Below are positions 1 to 8,978 of a stretch of 64,000 bases of DNA, one piece after another (the stretch's first letter is position 1; each line of letters opens with the position of its first letter). The notes beneath the pieces were generated by a model, which had not been told where the DNA came from, made no database searches, and was given only the letters and a program-made list of their open reading frames with translations. Source of the stretch: Brotaphodocola sp003480315 (GTDB lineage Bacteria > Bacillota > Clostridia > Lachnospirales > Lachnospiraceae); the NCBI RefSeq assembly GCF_964246085.1, contig NZ_CAXTPD010000006.1, one strand, 5' to 3'. A program made the translations under genes and the position numbers.

Positions 1-1198
1 TGACGCCGGTCGGGGGCAGGCCGAAGATGGACTGGAACTCCCGCACGGCAGCGGCGGTGGCCGGTCCGTAGATGCCGTCTGCCGCAACGCGCGGGATGGC
101 GGTGTAGACTGTGGCGATCGCATCCAGCTGCTCCTGAAGCTGCCGGACCTTCTGGCCGGAGGCGCCGATCGTTAAGTCATAGCCGGGCCAGGAGGACGGA
201 ATCCCGGCAATCTCCTCTGCCGTGTTGATATACAGACTGTCCCCATAATAATGGCGCAGGATCTCAATGGGACTGTAGCCGCGCTCTCCCAGGGAGCAGG
301 AGCCCCACTGGGTCATCCAGCCCCGGTTCAGACACTGCACCTGCCTGCCGTCACAGTACTGGGTCAGGATGGGCTGGCGTACGCCCGGGCGGGACAGGTA
401 GTTGTCAAAAATCTCATCCACAATGACGGAGATGCTTTCATAAATATTGCGTCCGGGGATCCACTTATGGTCAAAGGCCGTGGAGGAGGTAATGGTAAAG
501 TCATAGCCGCGGTTTCTGTAATGCTCTGTGTAGACTCGATTCAGCGTAAAACTCATGATGGCCAGGACATTGGCTGTGATGGAAGCCTGGGGCCAGGTGG
601 CGTAGATCTCGCTGGAGGCCACATTTTTGATGTAATCCCGGTAGGGCACGTAATAATCCCTGGCATTCGCTGTGGGCGGCCCGTCATGGACCACGATGGT
701 CTGGGGGACCACCACGCGGCTTAACACGATCTCGCCGCTTTCCTTAACCGGCTGGATCTCGGTCTCCGCGATCTTGGGCGGATAACTGCCGTACAGGGTA
801 TGTTCCGGGATCACAATAGGATTCTCCTCGGGCATGCTGTCGCTTTCCGGCTCCAGCCGTACCGGCTGGATGGCGGTGGCCTCAGGCAGCACCTCGGTCC
901 CTTCGATCATGGCCGGCCGAAAGCCCGGTGCCTCCACGGTAATGTTGTAATCGGCATAGGGCCGGTTCTCATCCGGACGCAGACTGTATTCTAACGGGGG
1001 CGCTGCAAGGCTGACCTCCCCGGTCTGGCCGGAGGCATTGGTGGTAAGCTGTTCCGGCGAAGCAGAAGGCTCACCGGAACGGGTGATGGTAACTCTGGCG
1101 TTCTGGATCGGAAAGTTATTCTGGACATTGACAACATGGACCTGGAGAAGGCCGCTTGAGGACAGCTTTCCCGGGATACTGCGGATGCTTGCGGGCAT
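1..1198 (-). CDS. Peptidoglycan-binding domain protein, partial (C-terminus outside window)
   Basis: The minus strand is open from an ATG at 1198 to the window edge, about 399 codons, with AGGAG seven bases upstream of the start. The N-terminal ~100 residues (starting MPASIRSIPGKL) look like a carboxypeptidase-regulatory-like beta domain: 'NFPIQNARVTITRSGEPS'. A central region of about 200 residues contains WMTQWGSCSLGERGYSPIEI and resembles the SpoIID-like or cortex-lytic type domains seen in clostridial envelope proteins. The last residues before the edge (DGIYGPATAAAVREFQ) match a PG_binding_1 repeat. There is no signal peptide, so its location in the cell is unclear. The gene is transcribed divergently from carA. 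The family looks common in Clostridia, but its function is not known to me. The plus-strand frames here are shadows of this gene. Confidence 0.8.
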   Translation of the reverse strand, partial: MPASIRSIPGKLSSSGLLQVHVVNVQNNFPIQNARVTITRSGEPSASPEQLTTNASGQTGEVSLAAPPLEYSLRPDENRPYADYNITVEAPGFRPAMIEGTEVLPEATAIQPVRLEPESDSMPEENPIVIPEHTLYGSYPPKIAETEIQPVKESGEIVLSRVVVPQTIVVHDGPPTANARDYYVPYRDYIKNVASSEIYATWPQASITANVLAIMSFTLNRVYTEHYRNRGYDFTITSSTAFDHKWIPGRNIYESISVIVDEIFDNYLSRPGVRQPILTQYCDGRQVQCLNRGWMTQWGSCSLGERGYSPIEILRHYYGDSLYINTAEEIAGIPSSWPGYDLTIGASGQKVRQLQEQLDAIATVYTAIPRVAADGIYGPATAAAVREFQSIFGLPPTGV

Positions 1199-1331
1199 AG
1201 GAGGACTCCTTAAAAATGAAAAATCGCTTATCATGACAGGATATGCGAAGGAACAGAAAAAGGTGCGCTGTGACGGAAAAAATCACAAAACTGCCATAAC
1301 AAAAAATAAGAAAGTATAAAAATAAATCAGC

Positions 1332-1360
1332 TTGCATAACATTGGTATATCATGTATAAT
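1332..1360 (+). promoter_or_regulatory. Sigma-A type promoter of carAB
   Basis: TTGCAT (1332-1337) and TATAAT (1355-1360) are separated by exactly 17 bases. Transcription would start near 1367 and leave a leader of about 108 bases before carA. No PyrR-binding loop or riboswitch was recognised in that leader. Confidence 0.7.
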
Positions 1361-1474
1361 TCTATCAATTTGGGCGGACGTCAGTGTATACAATATTGTG
1401 ATGCAATTCCTTGCGAGTCCCCCAAAAATCAACCTATAAATAATACGGATGAAAGAAAGGATAGGTACTCCCCC

Positions 1475-2566
1475 ATGAAAGCATTTCTTATTCTGGAAGA
1501 TGGCACCGTGTTCGAGGGAACCAGCATCGGTTCTACCCGCGAGGTCATCAGCGAAATCGTATTCAATACCTCTATGACCGGTTATCTGGAGGTTCTGACC
1601 GACCCGTCTTACGCAGGACAGGCCGTCGTTATGACTTACCCGCTGATCGGCAACTATGGTATTTGTTATGAGGATATGGAGTCTGACAGACCCTGGCCGG
1701 ACGGATATATTGTCCGCGAGCTGTCCCGCATTCCAAGCAATTTCCGCAGTGAGGATACCATTCAGAATTTCCTCGAGAAATATGACATCCCGGGAATCAG
1801 CGGCGTAGATACACGTGCGCTCACCAAGATCTTACGTGAGAAGGGCACCATGAACGGCATGATCACCACCAGAGAATATGATGATCTGACCGACCCAATC
1901 GCCCGCATGCATGCGTACACCGTGACCGGAGTGGTTAAGAAAACCTCCTGCAAAGAAAAGTATATCCTTCCGGCATCCGATGCATTTGAGAAGCCGATCA
2001 AAAAAGTAGCGCTTCTCGATCTTGGAGCAAAGCGCAACATCGCCCGTTCCCTGGCACAGCGTGGCTGCGAAGTCACCATTTATCCCTGTGATACAACTGC
2101 AGAAGAAATCCTTGCATCCAGCCCGGATGGCATCATGCTGTCCAACGGCCCGGGAGATCCGAAGGAGAACGTTGAGATCATCAAAGAGATCCGCAAGCTG
2201 TACGAGTCCGATGTGCCGATCTTTGCAATCTGCCTTGGACACCAGCTTATGGCACTGGCAACCGGAGCCGACACCTTCAAATTAAAATACGGCCACCGCG
2301 GCGGCAACCATCCGGTTAAGGATGCAGAGACCGGACGCGCCATCATCTCATCCCAGAACCACGGCTACGCAGTGGATCCGGAGAGCCTGGACCCGGCCGT
2401 TGCCGTACCGGCATTCACCAATGTCAACGACGGAACCAACGAAGGTCTCAAATACGTCGGAAAGAACATCTTCACCGTGCAGTACCATCCGGAAGCCTGC
2501 CCGGGACCGCAGGACTCCGCTTACCTGTTCGACCGCTTTATTAACATGATGGGAGGAAATCACTAA
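1475..2566 (+). CDS. carA: Carbamoyl-phosphate synthase small subunit
   Basis: This is the glutaminase subunit that supplies ammonia to CarB for carbamoyl phosphate, used in arginine and pyrimidine synthesis. From the ATG at 1475 (MKAFLILEDGTVFEG) the protein is 363 residues, the normal family length. The N-terminal CPSase small-chain domain is followed by a class I glutamine amidotransferase domain with the nucleophile region FAICLGHQLMALATG and the His-Glu pair in QYHPEACPGP. A longer frame opens at 1352, but that start lies inside the promoter, and GAAAGGATAGG precedes 1475, so the later start is preferred. The stop TAA overlaps the carB ATG by one base, which indicates coupled translation. 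Confidence 0.95.
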   Translation: MKAFLILEDGTVFEGTSIGSTREVISEIVFNTSMTGYLEVLTDPSYAGQAVVMTYPLIGNYGICYEDMESDRPWPDGYIVRELSRIPSNFRSEDTIQNFLEKYDIPGISGVDTRALTKILREKGTMNGMITTREYDDLTDPIARMHAYTVTGVVKKTSCKEKYILPASDAFEKPIKKVALLDLGAKRNIARSLAQRGCEVTIYPCDTTAEEILASSPDGIMLSNGPGDPKENVEIIKEIRKLYESDVPIFAICLGHQLMALATGADTFKLKYGHRGGNHPVKDAETGRAIISSQNHGYAVDPESLDPAVAVPAFTNVNDGTNEGLKYVGKNIFTVQYHPEACPGPQDSAYLFDRFINMMGGNH

Positions 2567-5500
2567 TGCCAAAGAATCCTGATATTAAGAAAGTACTCGT
2601 GCTTGGCTCCGGCCCGATCGTCATCGGCCAGGCAGCTGAATTTGACTACGCCGGAACCCAGGCCTGCCGTTCCTTAAAGGAAGAGGGCATCGAGGTTGTT
2701 CTGTTAAACTCCAACCCGGCAACCATTATGACCGATAAAGACATTGCAGACCGCGTATACATTGAGCCGCTGACCCTGGAAGTGGTAGAGCAGCTCATCA
2801 AAAAAGAAAAACCGGACAGCGTGCTTCCGACCCTGGGCGGCCAGGCAGGCTTAAACCTTGCCATGGAGCTCGAGGAGGCAGGCTTCTTAAAAGAAAATAA
2901 CGTCCGCCTCATCGGTACCACCGCGCTGACCATCAAAAAGGCCGAGGACCGTGAGATGTTCAAGGAGACCATGGAGAAGATCGGCGAGCCGGTTGCTCCG
3001 TCTGACATCGTCGAGAACGTAGAGGACGGTCTGCGCATCGCAGACAAGATCGGTTACCCGATCGTGCTTCGTCCGGCATACACCCTGGGCGGAAGCGGCG
3101 GCGGTATTGCCGAGAACCCGGAGCAGTGCCGTGAGATCCTGGAAAACGGCCTGCGTCTTTCCCGTGTAGGTCAGGTTCTGGTAGAGCGCTGCATCGCAGG
3201 CTGGAAGGAAATCGAGTACGAGGTAATGCGCGACAGCGCAGGCAACGTGATCACCGTCTGCAACATGGAAAACCTGGACCCGGTCGGCGTCCATACCGGC
3301 GACAGCATCGTAGTGGCACCGTCCCAGACTCTGGGCGACAAGGAGTACCAGATGCTGCGTACCTCCGCGTTAAACATCATCAGCGAGCTGGGCATCACCG
3401 GCGGCTGCAACGTACAGTACGCCCTGCACCCGACCAGCTTTGAGTACTGCGTCATCGAGGTAAACCCGCGTGTGAGCCGTTCCTCCGCGCTGGCTTCTAA
3501 GGCAACCGGATACCCGATCGCAAAGGTAGCAGCAAAGATCGCTCTGGGCTACACCCTCGACGAGATCAAAAATGCCGTTACCAAGAAAACCTACGCAAGC
3601 TTCGAGCCGATGTTAGACTACTGCGTAGTCAAGATGCCGAGACTTCCGTTCGATAAATTCATCAGCGCAAAGCGTACCCTGGGAACCCAGATGAAGGCAA
3701 CCGGTGAGGTCATGAGCATCTGCACCAACTTCGAGGGCGCTCTCATGAAGGCTATCCGTTCCCTGGAGCAGCATGTAGACTGCCTGCTTTCCTACGACTT
3801 TACCGGACTGAGCCATGACGAGCTGATCGATCAGCTGCACGTAGTCGATGACCGCCGTATCTGGGTCATTGCGGAAGCGCTGCGCCGCGGCATTTCCTAT
3901 GAAGAGATCCACGCCATCACCAAGATCGACCACTGGTTTATCGACAAGCTGGCCATCATTGTGGAGATGGAGAATGCCTTAAAGAACGGCCCGCTGACTC
4001 CGGAGCTCTTAAAGGAAGCAAAGCGCATCGAGTTCCCGGACAATGTCATTTCCAGACTGACCGGCGTGAGCCAGGATGAGATCAAGTCCATGCGCCATGC
4101 AAACAACATCCGCGCCGCTTACAAGATGGTAGATACCTGCGCGGCAGAGTTCGCGGCAGAGACTCCGTATTACTACTCCTGCTTTGACGGCATCAGTGAG
4201 GTAGAAGAGGAGCATGCAAAGAAAAAGGTTCTGGTTCTCGGCTCCGGCCCGATCCGTATCGGCCAGGGTATCGAGTTCGACTTCTGTTCCGTACACAGCA
4301 CCTGGGCCTTTTCCAAGGAAGGCTATGAGACCATCATCGTCAACAACAACCCGGAGACCGTAAGTACCGACTTCGATATCGCAGATAAGCTGTATTTTGA
4401 GCCGTTGACCCCGGAGGATGTGGAAAGCATCGTCGACATTGAAAAGCCGGACGGCGCAGTAGTACAGTTCGGCGGACAGACTGCGATCAAGCTGACCGAA
4501 TCCCTCATGAAGATGGGCGTGCCGATCCTTGGTACCGCGGCAGAGGATGTGGATGCAGCCGAGGACCGTGAGCTCTTTGATGAGATCCTGGAAAAATGCC
4601 AGATCCCGAGACCGGCAGGCCATACCGTATTCACCGCGGAAGAGGCAAAGAAGGCAGCCAACGACCTGGGCTATCCGGTTCTGGTAAGACCGTCCTACGT
4701 TCTGGGCGGCCAGGGCATGCAGATCTGCATCAGCGACAACGATATCGACGAGTTCATCGGCATCATCAACCAGATCGCCCAGGATCATCCGATCCTCGTC
4801 GACAAATACATTGTCGGTAAAGAGATCGAGGTCGATGCCGTATGTGACGGTACCGACATCCTGATCCCGGGTATCATGGAGCATATCGAGCGCACCGGCG
4901 TTCACTCCGGCGACAGTATCTCCGTATACCCGGCACCGAGCATCACACCGGCGGTCGAGGCAAAGCTTGTAGATTACACCGAAAAGCTGGCTCGGGCCCT
5001 TCATGTCAAGGGCATGATCAACATTCAGTTCATCGTGTCAGACGGCGAGGTTTACATCATCGAGGTAAACCCGCGTTCCTCCAGAACCGTGCCGTACATC
5101 AGCAAGGTAACCGGAATCCCGATCGTACCGCTGGCAACTCAGGTGATCTGCGGACATACCTTAAAGGAGCTTGGCTACGAGCCGGGTCTGCAGAAGAAGG
5201 CAGACTACATCGCCATCAAGATGCCGGTATTCTCCTTCGAGAAGATCCGCGGCGCGGATATCAGCCTTGGACCGGAGATGAAATCCACCGGTGAGTGCCT
5301 GGGTATCGCAAATACCTTCAACGAGGCACTGTACAAGGCCTTTGAGGGCGCAGGACTGAAGCTGCCGAAGCACAAAAACATGATCATCACCGTCCGCGAT
5401 TCCGAGAAGGAAAACGTGGTTCCGATCGCAAAACGCTTCCAGAACGTCGGCTACAAGATCTTTGCCACCCGCGGCACCGCGAAGTACTTAAATGAGAATG

Positions 5501-6171
5501 GCGTGAAGGCCCTGACCGTGCGCAAGCTTGAGCAGGAATCCCCGAACATCATGGACCTGATCCTGGGTCATGAGATCGATCTGGTCATCGACATTCCGCA
5601 GCAGGGCGCAGAGAGAAGCCGCGACGGATTTGTCATCCGCCGTAACGCCATCGAGACCGGCGTGCATGTGCTCACAAGCCTTGACACCGCAGCAGCCCTG
5701 GCAACCAGTCTTGAAAACCGCGCGAAGGAGCTGACCCTGATCGACATCGCGAAGGTGAAGCCGGTAACCTACAGCGGCATCGAGCGCGTAGAGAAATTCC
5801 TGCAGGATGCAGGCACCTACTACCTTGCAACCACTGAGGGCGACCAGCCACGCGTACGTCCGTTCGGCACCGCGCACATCTACGAGGGCAGACTCTACAT
5901 CCAGACCGGAAAGGTGAAGGATGTTTCCAAGCAGCTGCATGCAAATCCGAAGGCAGAGCTCACGGCATTTAAGGATGGTGAGTGGATCCGCGTAGCGGGC
6001 GAGCTGGTGGAGGATGACAGCAGAGCAGCCCGTGAGTCTATGCTGAATGCATACCCGACCTTACGGAGCATGTACTCCGAGGATGACGGAAACACCGAGG
6101 TATTCTATTTTAAACACGCAAAAGCAACCATTTCCGCGTTCACACACGGACCGGAAGTGATTGAGTTCTAA
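2566..6171 (+). CDS. carB: Carbamoyl-phosphate synthase large subunit fused to a C-terminal FMN-binding split-barrel (PNPOx-like) domain
   Basis: CarB makes carbamoyl phosphate from bicarbonate, ammonia and two ATP. Two ATP-grasp halves are visible, beginning KKVLVLGSGPIVIGQAAEFD (about residue 9) and KKVLVLGSGPIRIGQGIEFD (about residue 553), followed by the MGS-like allosteric domain that ends near LIDIAKV at residue 1065. Normal CarB stops about there, at 1,060-1,075 residues. This frame continues without a stop to residue 1,201. The added ~130 residues (EKFLQDAGTYYLATTEGDQP, RVRPFGTAHIYEGRLYIQTG, KDGEWIRVAGELVEDD) match, from memory, the small pyridoxamine-5'-phosphate-oxidase-like proteins that are usually encoded alone in these bacteria. 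There is no internal ATG with a ribosome binding site at the junction near 5770. The effect of the fusion is unknown. Long minus-strand frames within the gene are shadows. Confidence 0.93.
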   Translation: MPKNPDIKKVLVLGSGPIVIGQAAEFDYAGTQACRSLKEEGIEVVLLNSNPATIMTDKDIADRVYIEPLTLEVVEQLIKKEKPDSVLPTLGGQAGLNLAMELEEAGFLKENNVRLIGTTALTIKKAEDREMFKETMEKIGEPVAPSDIVENVEDGLRIADKIGYPIVLRPAYTLGGSGGGIAENPEQCREILENGLRLSRVGQVLVERCIAGWKEIEYEVMRDSAGNVITVCNMENLDPVGVHTGDSIVVAPSQTLGDKEYQMLRTSALNIISELGITGGCNVQYALHPTSFEYCVIEVNPRVSRSSALASKATGYPIAKVAAKIALGYTLDEIKNAVTKKTYASFEPMLDYCVVKMPRLPFDKFISAKRTLGTQMKATGEVMSICTNFEGALMKAIRSLEQHVDCLLSYDFTGLSHDELIDQLHVVDDRRIWVIAEALRRGISYEEIHAITKIDHWFIDKLAIIVEMENALKNGPLTPELLKEAKRIEFPDNVISRLTGVSQDEIKSMRHANNIRAAYKMVDTCAAEFAAETPYYYSCFDGISEVEEEHAKKKVLVLGSGPIRIGQGIEFDFCSVHSTWAFSKEGYETIIVNNNPETVSTDFDIADKLYFEPLTPEDVESIVDIEKPDGAVVQFGGQTAIKLTESLMKMGVPILGTAAEDVDAAEDRELFDEILEKCQIPRPAGHTVFTAEEAKKAANDLGYPVLVRPSYVLGGQGMQICISDNDIDEFIGIINQIAQDHPILVDKYIVGKEIEVDAVCDGTDILIPGIMEHIERTGVHSGDSISVYPAPSITPAVEAKLVDYTEKLARALHVKGMINIQFIVSDGEVYIIEVNPRSSRTVPYISKVTGIPIVPLATQVICGHTLKELGYEPGLQKKADYIAIKMPVFSFEKIRGADISLGPEMKSTGECLGIANTFNEALYKAFEGAGLKLPKHKNMIITVRDSEKENVVPIAKRFQNVGYKIFATRGTAKYLNENGVKALTVRKLEQESPNIMDLILGHEIDLVIDIPQQGAERSRDGFVIRRNAIETGVHVLTSLDTAAALATSLENRAKELTLIDIAKVKPVTYSGIERVEKFLQDAGTYYLATTEGDQPRVRPFGTAHIYEGRLYIQTGKVKDVSKQLHANPKAELTAFKDGEWIRVAGELVEDDSRAARESMLNAYPTLRSMYSEDDGNTEVFYFKHAKATISAFTHGPEVIEF

Positions 6172-6185
6172 GGCATAAATATGAG

Positions 6186-6226
6186 AAAGGAACTGATTCT
6201 TTTATATGGAGTCAGTTTCTTTTTTA
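6186..6226 (+). terminator. Rho-independent terminator of carAB
   Basis: The arms AAAGGAACTGA (6186-6196) and TCAGTTTCTTT (6212-6222) pair over 11 positions with one G-T wobble, around a 15-base loop. The right arm runs into a T-rich tail. Confidence 0.75.
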
Positions 6227-6304
6227 TTTGCAGGAAAACTGCTTCTCATTACATTGGGGGCATGTTACAATAGAAAGCATAAGATTCAAATGGAGGTGCT
6301 TTCT

Positions 6305-7333
6305 TTGAATATTACACAAATCAAGCTGGAAAATTTCACGGTGTTTAAAAATATAGAGATTCATTTTTCGAAGGGTGTCAATATTTTTATCGGCGAAAAT
6401 GGAACAGGTAAAACGCATATTCTGAAATTGCTCTATTCAGCATGTCAGGCCGCAAGTCCCAGAATTTCATTTTCGAATAAGATTGTTCGCACTATGCTGC
6501 CAGATGATTTTAATATTTCCCGGTTAATTACAAGAGTACAAGGCAGTAATAGCGCAAATGTTAGAATCAGCGCCCAACTGGACGAAACTGCGCCAATAAA
6601 AAGTTTGTCTATAGATTTCAACCATAAAACAAAAAGGTGGGACGCAGAGGTAAAAGGCGAAGATAGTTGGGAAAAAGCATTTCAGAATATCAGTAGCATT
6701 TTTATTCCGGCAAAAGAAATCTTATCAAACAGCTATAATTTAAGTGCGGCAACAGACAGAAATAATGTACGGTTTGATGATACGTATATTGATATTATTA
6801 ATTCTGCAAAGGTAGATATTTCTGTGGGCCGTAACCGCACGGATCGGGATAATCGTTTAAAAGCGATAGAAAAAATTATCAATGGTACTGTTTATTTTGA
6901 CAATAGAAGAGATGAATTTTACTTAAAAAAAGGAAATTCCAAGCAGGAATTTAACCTGGTAGCAGAAGGAATCCGAAAAATGGCGTTGCTGTGGCAGCTG
7001 GTAAAAAATGGAACTTTAGAGAAAGGTGCTATTCTGTTTTGGGATGAACCAGAGGCGAATATAAATCCGGCTTATCTTTCTACGATTGTTGAATTGTTAT
7101 ATGAGCTGCAGCAGAATGGCGTTCAGGTTTTTATTTCAACACATGATTATATGCTGGCGAAATACTTTGAGGTAAGAAAAAAAGAAAACACTTCTCTTAT
7201 GTTTCATTCCTTCAAACGTGAAAACAATGTAGTAACATATTCCAGTGCAGAAAAATTCGGAGAATTAAAAAATAATCTGATTATTGAGTCGTTCAACAAG
7301 CTGTTAGATGAAATCTATGATTTTGGGGAGTAG
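6305..7333 (+). CDS. AAA family ATPase (OLD/RecF-like, AAA_21 type)
   Basis: This is an ABC-type AAA ATPase of 342 residues. The start chosen is TTG at 6305, six bases after GGAGGTG; an upstream in-frame ATG at 6206 lies inside the carB terminator. The N-terminus reads NITQIKLENFTVFKNIEIHF, followed by Walker A GENGTGKT (residues 30-37), Walker B ILFWDEPEANINP (about 243-255) and an STHD switch (about 278). There is no TOPRIM nuclease domain, so any nuclease activity would come from the partner gene three bases downstream. Such ATPase plus small effector pairs are typical of anti-phage modules (PARIS, Septu, AbiL types), but I cannot match this pair to a named system. Base composition is clearly more AT-rich than carAB, which suggests acquisition. 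Confidence 0.8.
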   Translation: MNITQIKLENFTVFKNIEIHFSKGVNIFIGENGTGKTHILKLLYSACQAASPRISFSNKIVRTMLPDDFNISRLITRVQGSNSANVRISAQLDETAPIKSLSIDFNHKTKRWDAEVKGEDSWEKAFQNISSIFIPAKEILSNSYNLSAATDRNNVRFDDTYIDIINSAKVDISVGRNRTDRDNRLKAIEKIINGTVYFDNRRDEFYLKKGNSKQEFNLVAEGIRKMALLWQLVKNGTLEKGAILFWDEPEANINPAYLSTIVELLYELQQNGVQVFISTHDYMLAKYFEVRKKENTSLMFHSFKRENNVVTYSSAEKFGELKNNLIIESFNKLLDEIYDFGE

Positions 7334-7336
7334 AGC

Positions 7337-7837
7337 ATGAATAGAATTTTTACAGAAGAGAATGGTCTGTATCAAATTGACTGTTCAAAAGCAGTCTGGG
7401 CGACAGATGAATTGAATTATCAGTATCATGCTGCAAATTGTATGCTGAGCGATGTGGACTGGGTTGTAGAAACAAACAAAAGATTATATCTTGTCGAGTA
7501 TAAAAACGCAAATATTTCAGGTGCTGTAAACCCAGGAGCTTTTTCACCGCAAAGCGATAAGATGATCGATAAAGTTGTGAGAAAATTCTATGATTCCCTG
7601 CATTATCTTTCCCTGCTGGATAAAAACAAACCGAAAGAATACGTATATATTTTAGAATATCCACATGGGGATTCTGTTTCAAGAAAAATGATTCGGAATC
7701 GACTGAAGGCCAAATTACCCTTTGCGCTGCAGGAAAATATTGGAAAACAAAAGCTGATAGAAAAAGTGGAGGTTCTTTCCATTGCGGAATGGAATGCAGA
7801 TCCTCAATATGGTGAATTCCCAATACAGCCTGTGTGA
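7337..7837 (+). CDS. Small PD-(D/E)XK nuclease-like protein, partner of the upstream ATPase
   Basis: This is a 166-residue protein with no named family that I recognise. Residues 37-56 contain a D-V-D-W-V strand followed about 13 residues later by L-V-E-Y-K, the spacing of the PD-(D/E)XK core (D39 or D41, E54, K56). The remaining C-terminal part is mixed alpha/beta with no membrane segment. Its ATG lies three bases after the ATPase stop and uses a GGGGAG site inside the end of that gene, so the two are almost certainly co-translated. By analogy with two-gene defence systems the ATPase would sense and this protein would cut or bind nucleic acid. That role is inference from motif and context only. 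Confidence 0.65.
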   Translation: MNRIFTEENGLYQIDCSKAVWATDELNYQYHAANCMLSDVDWVVETNKRLYLVEYKNANISGAVNPGAFSPQSDKMIDKVVRKFYDSLHYLSLLDKNKPKEYVYILEYPHGDSVSRKMIRNRLKAKLPFALQENIGKQKLIEKVEVLSIAEWNADPQYGEFPIQPV

Positions 7838-7854
7838 ATAGAAAACACAGTCAG

Positions 7855-7886
7855 AGCCGGTCTGCTTACCCCAGACCGGCTTTTTG
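7855..7886 (+). terminator. Rho-independent terminator after the ATPase-nuclease pair
   Basis: AGCCGGTCTG (7855-7864) pairs perfectly with CAGACCGGCT (7872-7881) and is followed by a T run. A small open frame at 7834-8058 runs straight through this hairpin and is not taken as a gene. Confidence 0.85.
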
Positions 7887-8110
7887 TGTGCAAAAAAAAT
7901 ACAATCAAAATTCCAACATATCCTATCTGGAATCAGCTGTTGAGAATTGGTTGAATTATACAACTCTCCCTGAAAAACATGTATCTGAACGGGCATTATT
8001 TCAAAACACTCCCGGCTACAGGAAGAACAGCGTGGAAAAATCCTGTCGATACTTGTAAAATATTAACAAAAAAAGGGTTGAACTTTGTATGAAATGGGGG
8101 GGTATTGCGA

Positions 8111-8139
8111 TTGACACATATATAATTGTTAGATAAAAT
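8111..8139 (+). promoter_or_regulatory. Promoter of the exopolysaccharide locus, with a G7 run just upstream
   Basis: TTGACA (8111-8116) and TAAAAT (8134-8139) are 17 bases apart. Transcription would start near 8146, leaving a leader of about 100 bases before the PHP phosphatase. A run of seven G (8096-8102) sits eight bases upstream of the -35. The remaining 7887-8243 stretch is AT-rich with no gene seen. Confidence 0.75.
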
Positions 8140-8243
8140 AACTGTGAGTAACAGGGGGATTAGAGTGGGCATCTAGTATCACACATTCTGAAATCTAATC
8201 GTAATCCTTTTTAAAATTAATCCACGAGAGGTAACAATTACAT

Positions 8244-8966
8244 ATGGACATTCAACACGGAATTATTGATGTGCACGCGCACGTTATTCCTGGTGTGGAT
8301 GATGGCTCCCGCGTCATGCGGGAATCAGTGAGCCTTTTAAAACGGGCAGCAGAACAGGGAATTGTTGGCGTGATTGCAACGCCTCATTATTCCAGGCGTC
8401 GTGTTTTAACAGGGTTAAAAGAACGGTCAGCCAGAGTGCAGGAAGCAATTCGGGAAATATATCCCGATTTCTTTGTGTACCCGGGTCAGGAAACCTTCTA
8501 TCACAATGAACTGACAGACCGGCTGAGAGCCGGTGAAGCTTACACTATGGCGGGCAGCCGTTACGTTCTGGTAGAATTTGACCCGTCAGTCCCGTATCAA
8601 GAGCTGTTTCAGGGTATCCGAAAACTGCTTGGAAGTGGTTATCGTCCCATTCTTGCACACATGGAGCGTTACGCCTGCCTGCGAAATGCCGGTACCGGAG
8701 AGCTTCTTTCATGTGGCTGCAAGCTTCAGATGAACTACGAAAGCCTGCAGGGCAGCTGGCTGTCCAAGGAGACGCGCTGGTGCCGGAAACAGGTTGAGAC
8801 GGGGGTGATCCATTTACTTGGAACCGATATGCACCGGATGAACTACCGGCCGCCTCAGATCACAGAATCTATGAAGTGGCTTCAATGTCATGTGAGCCCG
8901 GACTATCTGGACCGGCTGACAAGACGCAACGCGCTTCATATCATCAACCAGGAAAATATAAGATAA
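8244..8966 (+). CDS. PHP-family protein-tyrosine phosphatase of the capsule locus (CpsB/YwqE type)
   Basis: This 240-residue manganese-dependent phosphatase would remove phosphate from the tyrosine tail of the BY-kinase encoded two genes downstream. The PHP motifs are visible: IIDVHAHVIPGVDDGS near the N-terminus, IATPHYS, and later HLLGTDMHRMNYRPP. Length and order (phosphatase, Wzz, kinase) match Gram-positive cps/eps loci. The ATG at 8244 has only a modest AGAGG site. As the first gene after the 8111-8139 promoter, it opens the conserved front part of the locus. Confidence 0.9.
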   Translation: MDIQHGIIDVHAHVIPGVDDGSRVMRESVSLLKRAAEQGIVGVIATPHYSRRRVLTGLKERSARVQEAIREIYPDFFVYPGQETFYHNELTDRLRAGEAYTMAGSRYVLVEFDPSVPYQELFQGIRKLLGSGYRPILAHMERYACLRNAGTGELLSCGCKLQMNYESLQGSWLSKETRWCRKQVETGVIHLLGTDMHRMNYRPPQITESMKWLQCHVSPDYLDRLTRRNALHIINQENIR

Positions 8967-8978
8967 AGGAAAAAGACT

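Noticed and set aside
251..1319. Open plus-strand frames upstream of carA
   Set aside because: They lie opposite the minus-strand peptidoglycan-binding protein, which has clear domains; the plus frames have no motifs or ribosome binding sites.
4009..5004. 331-codon minus-strand open frame inside carB
   Set aside because: It is a product of the strong codon bias of carB; the predicted protein has no recognisable domain.
7834..8058. 74-codon open frame after the nuclease-like gene
   Set aside because: It runs through the terminator at 7855-7886 and lacks a ribosome binding site.
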